This document shows, piece after piece, positions 1 through 8,230 of a stretch of 64,000 bases of DNA. Origin of the DNA: Bradyrhizobium sp. AS23.2 (lineage in GTDB: Bacteria > Pseudomonadota > Alphaproteobacteria > Rhizobiales > Xanthobacteraceae); assembly GCF_001908185.1 (NCBI RefSeq), contig NZ_LGHM01000115.1:18477-82476 (forward strand), written 5' to 3'. The stretch's first letter is position 1. Each line of letters opens with the position of its first letter. The position numbers were made by a program, and so were the translations under genes. Below the pieces are notes generated by a model, which worked only from the letters and a program-made list of their open reading frames with translations, searched no databases and had not been told where the DNA came from.

Positions 1-162
1 CGCTTCGATACGTTGCAGGCACGCGCCGCAATGGATGTCCGGCACCGACAGATCGGTCTGGCGCAGCCCATCCTCAACCATCCTGCTCGCAAGCAGGATC
101 TCGTCATTCAGGTTCTGAACCTGATGCAAACAGAGTTCGGCGCCAGGTGCGCAGCAACTCAT
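1..162 (-). CDS. fixI: FixI/CcoI-type copper-transporting P-type ATPase, N-terminal fragment
   Basis: Only the first 54 codons lie inside the window; the gene runs off the left edge. The visible N-terminus carries a run of cysteines (MSCCAPG) and a heavy-metal-associated site, DIHCGACLQRIE, the CxxC that binds a metal ion before delivery to the membrane pump. In FixI/CcoI proteins this ATPase supplies copper for assembly of the cbb3 oxidase. The location immediately downstream of fixNOQP on the same strand supports FixI over a generic CopA. The ATG at 160-162 has a GGAG-like ribosome binding site. FixG is not seen between fixP and this gene, and no clear FixH either. Confidence 0.8.
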   Translation of the reverse strand, partial: MSCCAPGAELCLHQVQNLNDEILLASRMVEDGLRQTDLSVPDIHCGACLQRIEA

Positions 163-186
163 GGACAGGCTCCGTCCTTCGACCCA

Positions 187-981
187 CTAATCCGTTGCGG
201 GCTCGACCGAGCGATAGGCGTGCCAGGTCGCATGACCCAGCCATGGATAGATCACGATCAGCCCCAGCATCCCGGTAGCCAGGCTCACGAGGAACAGCGC
301 GAGCACCATCGTCGCCCAGATCAGAAGTACACGCAGATTGTTCCAGACGAGAGCCATGCTGGACCCCATCGCGGTCAGCGCGTCCGTGCGCCGGTCGAGC
401 AACATCGGGACGGAGAAAACACTGATCGCAAAGGAGAACGCAGCGAACAGGCCGCCCACGGCCGTGCCCACAACGAGCATGGCCCAGCCGACCCGCGTGG
501 TGAACAGCATCGGTGCGATACGATCGAGGCCCGGAAAGGCGACCATCCCGAAGAACAGGGCGTAGATCAGCACGGCTGCCCGGATCCAGACGATCATGAG
601 CAACGAGAGCAGCACGCCGGTAAACAGGATCTGGCCGCCCGATCGCGGTTTCACGAAGACAAGATGGTTCCAGCGCAACGGCAGGCCTTCTTCGATCCGT
701 CGGCTTTTCTCATAGAGTCCGACCGCAAGAATCGGACCGATCACCATGAAGCCGGCGAACAGCGGAAACAGGATGTAGTCGCGCTTCAGCAGGATCAGGC
801 CGCTGACGAGCGCGATCGAGATCATGAAGATGACGACGCCGTAGGCAAGGCTCAGCGGCATCTGGGTCGTGAAATCTCGCCAGCCCGACGCCAGCCACTT
901 GAAGGGATCACGCGTCGCGAGAGCGCGTGCCCAACGATTGACCGTCGGAAGCGGCGGCGCCAAGGAAGGAAGCATCGTCAT
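187..981 (-). CDS. DUF2189-family integral membrane protein
   Basis: The protein has 264 residues with several hydrophobic segments, including stretches around residues 40-60, 62-80, 120-145, 165-195 and 215-245. The pattern matches the DUF2189 family of multipass proteins often found next to cytochrome oxidase genes; their biochemical role is not established. The start is the ATG at 979-981, which overlaps the stop of the upstream 84-residue gene in an ATGA junction, so the two are translationally coupled. It sits between fixP and fixI, where fixG and fixH normally occur, which suggests a role in oxidase biogenesis or membrane assembly; that is inference. Confidence 0.75.
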   Translation of the reverse strand: MTMLPSLAPPLPTVNRWARALATRDPFKWLASGWRDFTTQMPLSLAYGVVIFMISIALVSGLILLKRDYILFPLFAGFMVIGPILAVGLYEKSRRIEEGLPLRWNHLVFVKPRSGGQILFTGVLLSLLMIVWIRAAVLIYALFFGMVAFPGLDRIAPMLFTTRVGWAMLVVGTAVGGLFAAFSFAISVFSVPMLLDRRTDALTAMGSSMALVWNNLRVLLIWATMVLALFLVSLATGMLGLIVIYPWLGHATWHAYRSVEPATD

Positions 982-1232
982 CGCTTGTTTCCTCTTGTCG
1001 TGTTGTCGAGGGCCGATGGTGAACAGGCCGACTGAGCCGCGCGGTAGGCAAGCGCGACCGGACCCGTCTCGTCGCGGCGAAGATGGCTGACGCAATCCGG
1101 CTGCGACATCGTGGCGACGTAGACGAGATGCGCATTCGCGGCGAGAATAACGATCAGCCCAAACCCAACCAGAATCCAGAGCAGGACCGTCGCCCTGCCG
1201 GTGCGGCGCCGGCCGACGGCGAAGCTGCTCAT
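978..1232 (-). CDS. Small single-pass membrane protein of the cbb3 operon
   Basis: This 84-residue protein has a basic N-terminus (GRRRTGR) followed by one hydrophobic segment at about residues 16-36, then a short tail with two cysteines (Cys47 and Cys70), probably periplasmic. I do not recognise a characterised family. The short anchor preceded by TGR recalls FixH, but the rest of FixH is missing. The ATG at 1230-1232 overlaps the fixP stop (ATGA), and the 3' end overlaps the DUF2189 gene the same way, so it is part of the fixNOQP transcript. A role in oxidase assembly is plausible from position only. Confidence 0.6.
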   Translation of the reverse strand: MSSFAVGRRRTGRATVLLWILVGFGLIVILAANAHLVYVATMSQPDCVSHLRRDETGPVALAYRAAQSACSPSALDNTTRGNKR

Positions 1233-2113
1233 GGCCCGGGCATCCTCTTGTCGACCACATACAGCGTCAGGATCTTCCGATCGAGTTTGGAGAGACGGCT
1301 CTCCCAGGTCGGCATATGTCCCTGGCGGCCGCCCCACACGGTGGTGTCGATGGTTTCGAAGTCGCCGCCATAGATCCAGAAGCGATCGGTCAGGTTGGGG
1401 GCGCCGACGTCCGGATTGCCCTTGGCGTCAGGACCATGGCAGGCGGTGCAATTGGCGGCGAAGAGCGCCTTGCCGGCTTCGACCTTGACGGGGTCGACAT
1501 CCTTAGCGCCGGGATGCGACAGGGCATAGACATAGCTCACGACGTCGAGCTCCTCCTTGTGCGCCAGCATCTGGTCGCGGCCGAATGCCGGCATCTGCGA
1601 GACATGCGTATCGGGGTGGGCGGAGTTCACGCCGACGCGGATGGTGTTGAAGATGTCCTCAGGCTTGCCACCCCATAGCCAGGACGTCGTCGTCAGGTTC
1701 GGGAAGCCTGGACCGCCTTTGACATCCACGCCATGACACGCGGCGCAATTGTTTCCGAACAGAGTGCGGCCGGTCTCACGCACGACATCCATCAGCTTCG
1801 GATCGGATTGGATTGCCGCAAAATCTTCCGTCTCGATCCGCTTGGACCAGACGCCGCGCTCCAATGCGGCGTCCTGGAGCGAAGCCTTGACCAGCGCCCG
1901 CTGGTCGGTTCCGAGCAGGCCCCTGGTATAGGTGACGCCCAGCGGCCAGGCGGGCATCAGCACCCAATAGCCGACCGAGAATAGGAACGCCAGGGTCAGG
2001 AAGAAATAGAGCACACGCGGAACGGGCGTGTCCAACTCCTTCAGACCGCTCCATTCATGGCCTGTCGTAAGATAGCCGGTATAGCTATCGCGGTCCGGTT
2101 GCTCTACTGCCAT
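1229..2113 (-). CDS. fixP: cbb3-type cytochrome c oxidase, diheme subunit III (FixP/CcoP)
   Basis: The 294-residue protein has the short N-terminal motif DGLKELDTPVPR-like (GLKELDTPVPR at about 23-33) and one membrane anchor at about residues 34-54. Two c-type heme sites follow, CAACHG at about 128-133 and CTACHG at about 221-226, each with a downstream methionine-containing segment expected to supply the axial ligand. FixP passes electrons from the bc1 complex or soluble cytochrome c to FixO and FixN. It is encoded directly after fixQ, overlapping it by 10 bases, and its stop overlaps the next small gene by 4 bases. Confidence 0.95.
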   Translation of the reverse strand: MAVEQPDRDSYTGYLTTGHEWSGLKELDTPVPRVLYFFLTLAFLFSVGYWVLMPAWPLGVTYTRGLLGTDQRALVKASLQDAALERGVWSKRIETEDFAAIQSDPKLMDVVRETGRTLFGNNCAACHGVDVKGGPGFPNLTTTSWLWGGKPEDIFNTIRVGVNSAHPDTHVSQMPAFGRDQMLAHKEELDVVSYVYALSHPGAKDVDPVKVEAGKALFAANCTACHGPDAKGNPDVGAPNLTDRFWIYGGDFETIDTTVWGGRQGHMPTWESRLSKLDRKILTLYVVDKRMPGP

Positions 2114-2271
2114 GGTCCTGCCTCATCGCGAAAGATGGATCGGGAGGCGTCATCGAACCGTTTCTTGTTCGAGGGTTTCATGGCGTAGATCACGACTGCG
2201 ACCAACATCGCGATCAGATAAAACAGCCCGAAGGATTTCGAGAACCCAACAAGGAATGCATGTTCGATCAT
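2104..2271 (-). CDS. fixQ: cbb3-type cytochrome c oxidase, small subunit IV (FixQ/CcoQ)
   Basis: A 55-residue single-pass protein read from the minus strand, starting MIEHAFLVGFSKSF and followed by a hydrophobic segment at about residues 16-30 and a charged tail (KPSNKKRFDDASR). Size, topology and place between fixO and fixP match FixQ/CcoQ, which stabilises the interaction of FixP with the core complex. The ATG at 2269-2271 overlaps the fixO stop by 4 bases, and the end overlaps the fixP start by 10 bases. Confidence 0.9.
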   Translation of the reverse strand: MIEHAFLVGFSKSFGLFYLIAMLVAVVIYAMKPSNKKRFDDASRSIFRDEAGPWQ

Positions 2272-3011
2272 TGCTCTATTCCGGCTTGTGCAGTCGTCCT
2301 ATGCGCCGCGTCTGTGAGGCGTCCGAGGATCTGGAGATAGGCGACCAGCGCATCCGTCTCGGTCAGGTGACTGGGATTTCCGTCAAATGCACGCATCGTG
2401 GTGGCTTTGCCATATCGCTTGATCACGCCGTCAGCTTGAGGCGAATCCGGATTTGCCTGGGCATAGGCATCGACGGCGGCATTGGCGATCATGTCGTCGG
2501 TATAGGGGACCCCGACGGCGCGCTGCGCCTTCAGATGCAGGCCGAGATCATCGGTGCGCAGCTCGGTCGTGAGCAGCCAAGTGTAGGCGGGCATCACCGA
2601 GACCGGCACAACGTCACGCGGGTTGTTTAGATGCGCGACATGCCACTGGTCGGAATATTTCTCTCCGATACGGGCGAGATCCGGCCCCGTGCGCTTCGAA
2701 CCCCAAAGCATCGGATGGTCGTATTTGGATTCGACCGCGAGCGAGTATGGGCCATAACGGTCGACCTCGTCGCGAAGCGTACGGATCATCTGCGAATGGC
2801 AGGCGTAGCAGCCCTCCCGGATGTAGATGTTGCGGCCGGCGAGCTCGAGCGGCGTGTATACCCGCATGTCGGGAGCATCTTCCACCGTCTGGTGGATGGT
2901 GAAGAGTGGCGCAATCTCGACAAGGCCGCCGATGCTTGCGACGCCGATGATCGCGAGCGTCAAACCGATCGCCTTGCGTTCGACCCGGTAGTGAACTCCG
3001 AAAAGCGACAT
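2268..3011 (-). CDS. fixO: cbb3-type cytochrome c oxidase, monoheme subunit II (FixO/CcoO)
   Basis: The 247-residue protein has an N-terminal membrane anchor at about residues 12-32 and one c-heme site, CYACH, at about residues 69-73, followed by the conserved SQMIRTLRDEVDRYG segment. It carries the single heme c that relays electrons from FixP to the FixN core. It begins 6 bases after the fixN stop, so the genes are co-transcribed, and it ends in an ATGA overlap with fixQ. Length and motif order are those expected for the family; nothing unusual is visible. Confidence 0.96.
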   Translation of the reverse strand: MSLFGVHYRVERKAIGLTLAIIGVASIGGLVEIAPLFTIHQTVEDAPDMRVYTPLELAGRNIYIREGCYACHSQMIRTLRDEVDRYGPYSLAVESKYDHPMLWGSKRTGPDLARIGEKYSDQWHVAHLNNPRDVVPVSVMPAYTWLLTTELRTDDLGLHLKAQRAVGVPYTDDMIANAAVDAYAQANPDSPQADGVIKRYGKATTMRAFDGNPSHLTETDALVAYLQILGRLTDAAHRTTAQAGIEQ

Positions 3012-3017
3012 GGTGCA

Positions 3018-4673
3018 CTACTCCGCAGCCTGAAGCACGCCGGCACCGACCGCGGCCGGCTGGGGAACGTCGCTCGCCTGGTTTGTCGACAGGCCGGGCA
3101 CCTTGATCGTCATCCAGATGTTGTAGACGCCAAGGCATCCGCCGATCAGAAACAGCAATCCGCCGACGGCGCGGGCGATGTAGTAGGGATGCATCGCGAT
3201 CAGCGTGTCGATGAAGGAATAGGCGAGTGTGCCGCTCTCATTGTAGGTTCGCCACATCAGGCCCTGGACGACGCCAGAATTCCACATCGCGAAGACGTAG
3301 ATGACGCTCCCGGACAGCGCGAGCCAAAAATGAGCCTCGACGAGTCCTGGCGAATACATGCGCTCGCGCTTCCACAGCCAGGGTACGCAGGCATAGATCG
3401 ATCCGAAGGTGATCATGGCGACCCAGCCGAGCGCGCCGGCATGGACATGGCCGATCGTCCAGTCCGTGTAGTGCGACAGCGAATTCACCGAACGGATCGC
3501 CATGAACGATCCTTCGAAGGTAGTAAGGCCGTAGAACACGCCCGCCACCATCATGAAGCGCAGCGTGGCGTCATCGCGTACCTTGTCCCAGGCGCCATTG
3601 AGCGTGAGCAACACGTTGCCGGCCGATGCCCAGGACGGGATCAGCAGCATGAGGGAGAAGGTCATGCCGAGCGTCTGCACCCACTGCGGCAGAGCCGTGT
3701 AATGCAGGTGATGCGAGCCGGCCCACATGTAGAAGAAGGTGATGCCCCAGAAGCTGATGATGGACATCCGGTAGGAGAAGATCGGCCGTCCCGCGCGCAT
3801 CGGCAGGAAGTAGTACATCATGCCGAGGAAGCCAGCGGTGAGAAAGAAGGCGACGGCATTGTGCCCGTACCACCACTGGGTCATGGCGTCCTGTACGCCC
3901 GAGAAGGCCGAGTAGCTCTTGGAGTGACCGAGCGAAACCGGAACGGCGAGGTTGTTGACGATGTGAAGGATCGCCACCACCAGGATGAACGCCATGTAGT
4001 ACCAGTTCGAGACGTAGATGTGCGGTTCCTTGCGCCGCGCCAACGTGCGCAAGTAAAGCACGAAATAGGTCACCCACACCACGACCAGCCACAGATCGGT
4101 GTACCATTCGGGCTCGGCGTACTCCTTAGACTGGGTAATCCCCATCAGGTAGCCGGTGACGGCGAGGAGGCAGAACAGGTTGTAGCCGAAGACCACGAAC
4201 CAGGGCGTTACCTGGTCAGGAAGGCGGGCACGGGACGTCCGTTGCATGACGTAGAACGAGGTGGCGATCAGGGCGTTGCCGCCGAACCCGAAAATCACCG
4301 ACGTGGTGTGGGCCGGCCGCAAACGACCAAAGCTCGACCAGCCCACTCCAAAAGTCAGGTCGGGATCGACGAGCTGCCAGGCGACCCAATCGCCGACCGC
4401 AAGGCCGATCACGGCCCACGCCATGGAAAGGATGATGCCGACCTTGGAGGGGTCGTCATAGTAATGGGCGAGTCGGTCGCCGGACGGCTCCGGCAGATAG
4501 TAGCTTCCGCCGATGCGGAAGATCATGAGGAGGCCGGAAAGGAAAATCAGAGCGCCATGGACCCCCATGACATCATCGCGTCCGACGATGATGATGAGCC
4601 CGCCGCATACGGTGACGGCCAAGCTGATCAGTATCGCGCGTTGCCGTTCAATCAGAGTGAGTTGAGCGATCAT
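3018..4673 (-). CDS. fixN: cbb3-type cytochrome c oxidase, catalytic subunit I (FixN/CcoN)
   Basis: The 551-residue multipass protein has the histidine ligands of the family: WWYGHNAVAFFL and GSHHLHYTALPQW for copper B, and DWTIGHVHAGALGW for the two b-type hemes. It reduces oxygen with high affinity in the cytoplasmic membrane and lets the cell respire under microaerobic conditions, including symbiotic or near-anoxic growth. It is the first gene of the fixNOQP set. Only 123 bases separate it from the upstream cyclase gene on the same strand. I looked for a FixK/Fnr-type box (TTGAT-N4-ATCAA) in that gap and did not find a convincing one, so transcription may start further upstream. Confidence 0.97.
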   Translation of the reverse strand: MIAQLTLIERQRAILISLAVTVCGGLIIIVGRDDVMGVHGALIFLSGLLMIFRIGGSYYLPEPSGDRLAHYYDDPSKVGIILSMAWAVIGLAVGDWVAWQLVDPDLTFGVGWSSFGRLRPAHTTSVIFGFGGNALIATSFYVMQRTSRARLPDQVTPWFVVFGYNLFCLLAVTGYLMGITQSKEYAEPEWYTDLWLVVVWVTYFVLYLRTLARRKEPHIYVSNWYYMAFILVVAILHIVNNLAVPVSLGHSKSYSAFSGVQDAMTQWWYGHNAVAFFLTAGFLGMMYYFLPMRAGRPIFSYRMSIISFWGITFFYMWAGSHHLHYTALPQWVQTLGMTFSLMLLIPSWASAGNVLLTLNGAWDKVRDDATLRFMMVAGVFYGLTTFEGSFMAIRSVNSLSHYTDWTIGHVHAGALGWVAMITFGSIYACVPWLWKRERMYSPGLVEAHFWLALSGSVIYVFAMWNSGVVQGLMWRTYNESGTLAYSFIDTLIAMHPYYIARAVGGLLFLIGGCLGVYNIWMTIKVPGLSTNQASDVPQPAAVGAGVLQAAE

Positions 4674-4796
4674 TTACGGCTGCCCCGCAGAGTTCGACAC
4701 TTTGGCTGGATCAGTCTCGCCGGAAGCGACCTTCTTTTCGCGAAGACGCTTGCCGATTCTTGGATGTCCTTGCGGCGTTTTGCCCGAGAGGTAGGC

Positions 4797-6209
4797 TTAT
4801 GACGTGGTTAGGTCGGGAGACAGACGACCGGCGACCGGAAGCATGTTCGTCTCGGCGCCATCGACCATCAGTTCGGAGATCGTGCCGAAAATCGCGATCC
4901 AGGAGGCGCGAATCTCCGGTGTGAAATCGTCGCCCAGAAATTCCGCAAGCGTCAGCAGCAAGGCATTTGCGACCTTGCCGTAGTGATCGCTTCGCACACC
5001 GTAGCGGCAATGTCGCCGTCCCAACGCACGTACGCCGCCCTCGATCTCCGTCAATCGGTTCAATCCCTTGACGAGCGAATTCAGCATAGACACCAGCATC
5101 CTTTGCTGGACGGCCAAATCGTTCTTGAACAGCCCCCGAAGCTCCGGATTCTCTTCGAAGAGAACCGTGTAGAAGCGCTCGCCAAACGCCATCAGGCGCG
5201 GCGCGACCTGATGGAAGGAAGACTGAACGATGAGGACCGGATCGGTGCAATTGAAGCCGTCGCACGCATGGAGGCTTGTGGCTTCCGACACGCCGTTGAG
5301 CTTTGGCTTGATAGCGGGACCGAGGCGAAGTGCGCCAGGCAGATGGGCAACGACGCTGTCGCTCAAGAGAATCGGCGCACCGACCCGCTTTGTCATGCGC
5401 TCGATCCGGCTGGCGAGGTTCACGGTGTTGCCGACGACCGTGATCTGCCGCCTGCCGGGATGACCGATCCGGCCCAGAATGACCTGCCCAAAATGTACCC
5501 CAATGCCAAGGCGGAGCGCGATGTCGAGATCGCGCTCAAAGATCGGTGAAAGCCGGCGTGCGGCATCCTGCATCCCAACGGCGGAGCGAACGGCGTTCCG
5601 GCAAGCAGTCGCCGGCGGCTCGCCGCGAATCCCAAAAACTGCCAGAAGCCCATCTCCAATGTATTTGTCGACAAAGCCGTTATTGTTCATGATGATCTCG
5701 GCCGCCGTGGCAAAATGGCTGTTGAGGAAATAAACGACGTCGTAAGGCAGGCTCTTTTCGGTTTGGCTGGTGAAGTTGCGTATGTCGCAAAACAGCACGG
5801 CGACTTCGAGCTCCTCTTCTTCGGCACCGGAGCGGGTGCCGAGTTCGTCAAGATCGAGGAGGATAACGTCTTGTGGACTTTGTAACAGCCGGCGCGCAAT
5901 GACTTCGCCGTAGACCCTGGTCTGGCAGGCCAGACGCGTAAAGTCGTCCCATCCCCGCGCTGAGGCGACGCTCTGTTCCAGCGGAGTACGGGGCGAGACA
6001 TGTGATAGGCCGTCCAGAATCAGAACACGGCAAGTCGTGCAACGGGCCTGGCCGCCGCATTGATGGTGGTGCGGAATCCGGTTCTGGATGGACGCATCGA
6101 GCAAGGTCTGACCATCGATCGCCTCGATCGTCGTCCCGTGAGAGTAGGTCACTCGGTGAGTAGCGCGACCGACCTGCGGGTTCGTCCCTGTCTCGTCCGC
6201 GACTGTCAT
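4797..6209 (-). CDS. Ferredoxin / class III nucleotide cyclase / globin fusion protein
   Basis: This 470-residue soluble protein reads as three domains. Residues 18-110 are a plant-type 2Fe-2S ferredoxin with Cys51, Cys57, Cys60 and Cys95. Residues 130-315 are a class III nucleotide cyclase with the metal aspartates Asp142 (FCDIRNFT) and Asp186 (YIGDGLLAVFG) and the NTVNLASRIE segment. Residues 325-450 resemble the globin domain of flavohemoglobins: Tyr347 in FYTVLFEENPELR at B10, Phe361 at CD1, Gln369 at E7 and His400 in GRRHCRYGV as proximal ligand. An iron-sulfur centre and a heme controlling cyclic nucleotide output in response to oxygen, NO or redox state is the natural inference. The ATG at 6207-6209 has a GGAAAGG site and an ATGA overlap with the upstream remnant; a further ATG at 6227 lacks a site. 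fixN lies downstream on the same strand. Confidence 0.85.
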   Translation of the reverse strand: MTVADETGTNPQVGRATHRVTYSHGTTIEAIDGQTLLDASIQNRIPHHHQCGGQARCTTCRVLILDGLSHVSPRTPLEQSVASARGWDDFTRLACQTRVYGEVIARRLLQSPQDVILLDLDELGTRSGAEEEELEVAVLFCDIRNFTSQTEKSLPYDVVYFLNSHFATAAEIIMNNNGFVDKYIGDGLLAVFGIRGEPPATACRNAVRSAVGMQDAARRLSPIFERDLDIALRLGIGVHFGQVILGRIGHPGRRQITVVGNTVNLASRIERMTKRVGAPILLSDSVVAHLPGALRLGPAIKPKLNGVSEATSLHACDGFNCTDPVLIVQSSFHQVAPRLMAFGERFYTVLFEENPELRGLFKNDLAVQQRMLVSMLNSLVKGLNRLTEIEGGVRALGRRHCRYGVRSDHYGKVANALLLTLAEFLGDDFTPEIRASWIAIFGTISELMVDGAETNMLPVAGRLSPDLTTS

Positions 6210-6547
6210 GCCATGCGGCCTTTCCATCTAGTGGTATCCGATGTCGGCGCGCGGACCTTTCTGCGGAACACCCAATAGGGCCACCCGGGGTAGGTCAGGA
6301 CGACAGCAAGCAGGAACAGGGTGCCGACCAGGAGGAAAGCCTGCGTGCGCGGCGGGGACGCTGCGTCCCAAAGCGTCAACGGGTAGGGTACGATCATCGG
6401 ATAGAGGCTGGTCGCGATGCCGAGATGGGACAGCAGGAACAGGCCTATAAAGGATGATGCACCATCGGTGAACGCCGGCAACAGGATGGGCCAGGCAATG
6501 TCCCAGGCAAATTGAATCTGCGATAGCAGTACGGGATCGAAGAACAT
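6206..6547 (-). pseudogene. In-frame fusion remnant of cydA (start) and cydB (end), cytochrome bd oxidase
   Basis: The 113-codon frame starts like CydA of the cyanide-insensitive type (FFDPVLLSQIQFAWDIAW, ILLPAFT) for about 33 residues, then switches to sequence typical of the CydB C-terminus (SLYPMIVPYPLTLWDAASPP and the final PYWVFRRKV). The middle of both subunits, about 700 residues in normal cydAB, is absent. The heme-ligand histidine expected in the first helix (usually IAWHILLP) is a proline here. It cannot work as a quinol oxidase. It keeps a start and the ATGA overlap with the cyclase gene, so it may still serve as a translated leader for it. The alternative is a genuine small two-helix protein, which I think less likely. 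Confidence 0.75.
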
Positions 6548-6877
6548 CGCGGATCTCTCATGGTCGGATGACTGCTCGTCCGGAGCAGACCTCAACCGTC
6601 TCGCGCTGATATGCCGGGCGGCGCGGTCTTGCTTGCATAGGGTTGACAGTGGCGGAACGATCTTGCCGCGTTCCATCGCAGAGAGGCAGTCGCGGGGGCG
6701 GCACCGAATCGCTTCGCCCAAATTGTGCTGAGTCTTGGACAAACGGTGATTCATCTCGAATGCCGCAAGAGCGTTCTAGGCTTCGCAACAGCGTCCAAGA
6801 GCCCGTGTGCGGAGCCGCAGTATAGCCCGCACTCATCCGCGGGCAGGCGGCGTCAGCAAGAGATCGTCAGATACACC
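6548..6877. promoter_or_regulatory. Divergent intergenic region between cyd remnant/cyclase and the NDH-2 gene
   Basis: This 330-base gap separates the minus-strand respiratory operon from the plus-strand dehydrogenase operon and must hold both promoters. A TTGACA hexamer occurs at about 6643-6648 on the plus strand, but I see no well-placed -10 partner. No clear FixK/Fnr palindrome or terminator was found. No gene is supported here. Confidence 0.4.
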
Positions 6878-8230
6878 ATGAGCACCGTATCGATCGAGAG
6901 TCTTCCGCAGGACAGATTGCCGGCCGCCTCTTCCCAGCCGAAACAGCAACGTGTCGTGATCGTCGGCGGAGGATTCGCGGGCATCGCCGCCGCGCAAGCG
7001 CTGAGAAAGTCCGATGTCGAGATCATCCTCATGGATCGGCGCAACCACCACATCTTTCAGCCGCTTCTGTATCAGGTCGCGACCGCTGTTCTGGCACCTT
7101 CAGAGATCGCCACGTCGATCCGCCAGCTCGAGGCCAAACAGAAGAATCTCAGCGTGGTACTCGCAGAGGTGACCGGTATCAATTTGCGCATGCGTACGAT
7201 CGAGGCGATCTATCCCGGTCTTGGTATTCGCAAGATCGAATTCGATTATCTCGTCATCGCCACGGGAATGCGACCAAGCTATTTCGGTCACGACGAGTTC
7301 GCCGCGCACGCGCCAGGCCTCAAGAGCCTCAATGATGCCGAAACCATTCGGACCAAGATCTTGGGCGCGTTTGAATTGGCCGAATCCACCGAGGACGAGA
7401 CTGAACGAGCCCGCCAAATGACCTTTGTCCTCGTTGGAGCCGGTCCGACAGGTGTCGAGCTCGCGGCTTCCATCGCGCACATGGTGTCAGTCACGCTGCG
7501 CAACAATTTCCGCAGAATCGATCCGGCGAAGAGCCGGATTGTCCTTGTCGATGGCGGCGATCGAATTCTGCCAAGCTTCGCCGAAACCCTGTCCAGGAAG
7601 GTTGTGCGGCGGCTAGAGCGGCTTGGGGTCGAGGTCAGGACCGGCTTGAAGGTCGAGAAGGTCGACGAGCAGGGCGTGGTTGCCAGCGGCGAGCGCATCA
7701 CCAGTGCGACCGTGCTGTGGACGGCCGGCGTGACAGCATCGCCAGTCGTGAAAATGCTGGGTACCACGACCGACCGTGCTGGCCGTGCGTTGATTGGTCC
7801 CTTCATGGACATCCCCGAAGCGCCCAACGTCTTCGTGGCCGGCGACGCCACCTCTATGACGCAGGATGGTTATCCCGTTCCCGGCGTTGCGCAGGCCGCG
7901 ATTCAGCAGGGTCGGTTTGCCGGCCGGCTGATCGTCAGGCGGGTCGAAGGTCGTAGCGACGGTCGTCCATTCCGCTATCGCAGCAGGGGCAACATGGCGG
8001 TGGTGGGAAAGAATTTTGCGATCCTGGAGGCCGGCCGCATGCGCACCAGCGGCTTTGTCACCTGGATGGTATGGGCCACCCTCCACGTGCTCGCGCTACC
8101 GCTGCTCCAGAACCGCTTCAGAGTACAGATCCAATGGATCTGGTCCTATCTGAGTGGCCAACGCAGCTCTCGCTTGATCGCGGAGGCGCCCAGGTCCGTC
8201 GAAATACCCAAACAAAAGTCAGCATCATGA
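6878..8230 (+). CDS. NDH-2-type NAD(P)H dehydrogenase, FAD-dependent
   Basis: The 450-residue protein has the FAD-binding motif GGGFAGIAAAQAL at about 30-42, the second dinucleotide fold GAGPTGVELA at about 176-185 for NADH, and the FVAGDAT segment near the flavin. A C-terminal hydrophobic and basic stretch (about 395-430, LHVLALPLLQNR) fits the membrane-anchoring tail of type II NADH dehydrogenases, which pass electrons from NADH to quinone without pumping protons. The ATG at 6878 precedes STVSIESLPQD; in-frame codons further upstream do not look conserved. Its stop overlaps the start of the next gene (ATGA), linking it to the exporter genes. Sulfide:quinone reductase is less likely because the active-site cysteines are not seen. 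Confidence 0.85.
   Translation: MSTVSIESLPQDRLPAASSQPKQQRVVIVGGGFAGIAAAQALRKSDVEIILMDRRNHHIFQPLLYQVATAVLAPSEIATSIRQLEAKQKNLSVVLAEVTGINLRMRTIEAIYPGLGIRKIEFDYLVIATGMRPSYFGHDEFAAHAPGLKSLNDAETIRTKILGAFELAESTEDETERARQMTFVLVGAGPTGVELAASIAHMVSVTLRNNFRRIDPAKSRIVLVDGGDRILPSFAETLSRKVVRRLERLGVEVRTGLKVEKVDEQGVVASGERITSATVLWTAGVTASPVVKMLGTTTDRAGRALIGPFMDIPEAPNVFVAGDATSMTQDGYPVPGVAQAAIQQGRFAGRLIVRRVEGRSDGRPFRYRSRGNMAVVGKNFAILEAGRMRTSGFVTWMVWATLHVLALPLLQNRFRVQIQWIWSYLSGQRSSRLIAEAPRSVEIPKQKSAS

Noticed and set aside
13..1035. Long plus-strand open frame of 340 codons
   Set aside because: It is antisense to the fixI start and the DUF2189 gene. Composition is rich in Arg, His, Gln and Asp as expected for the reverse frame of a membrane protein.
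4674..4800. Possible FixK/Fnr box upstream of fixN
   Set aside because: The best match, TTGGCTGGATCAG, has the wrong spacing and only partial half-sites, so it was not called.
2631..4802. Plus-strand open frame of 723 codons opposite fixN and fixO
   Set aside because: It covers the complement of clearly identified oxidase genes and has no recognisable domain or ribosome site.
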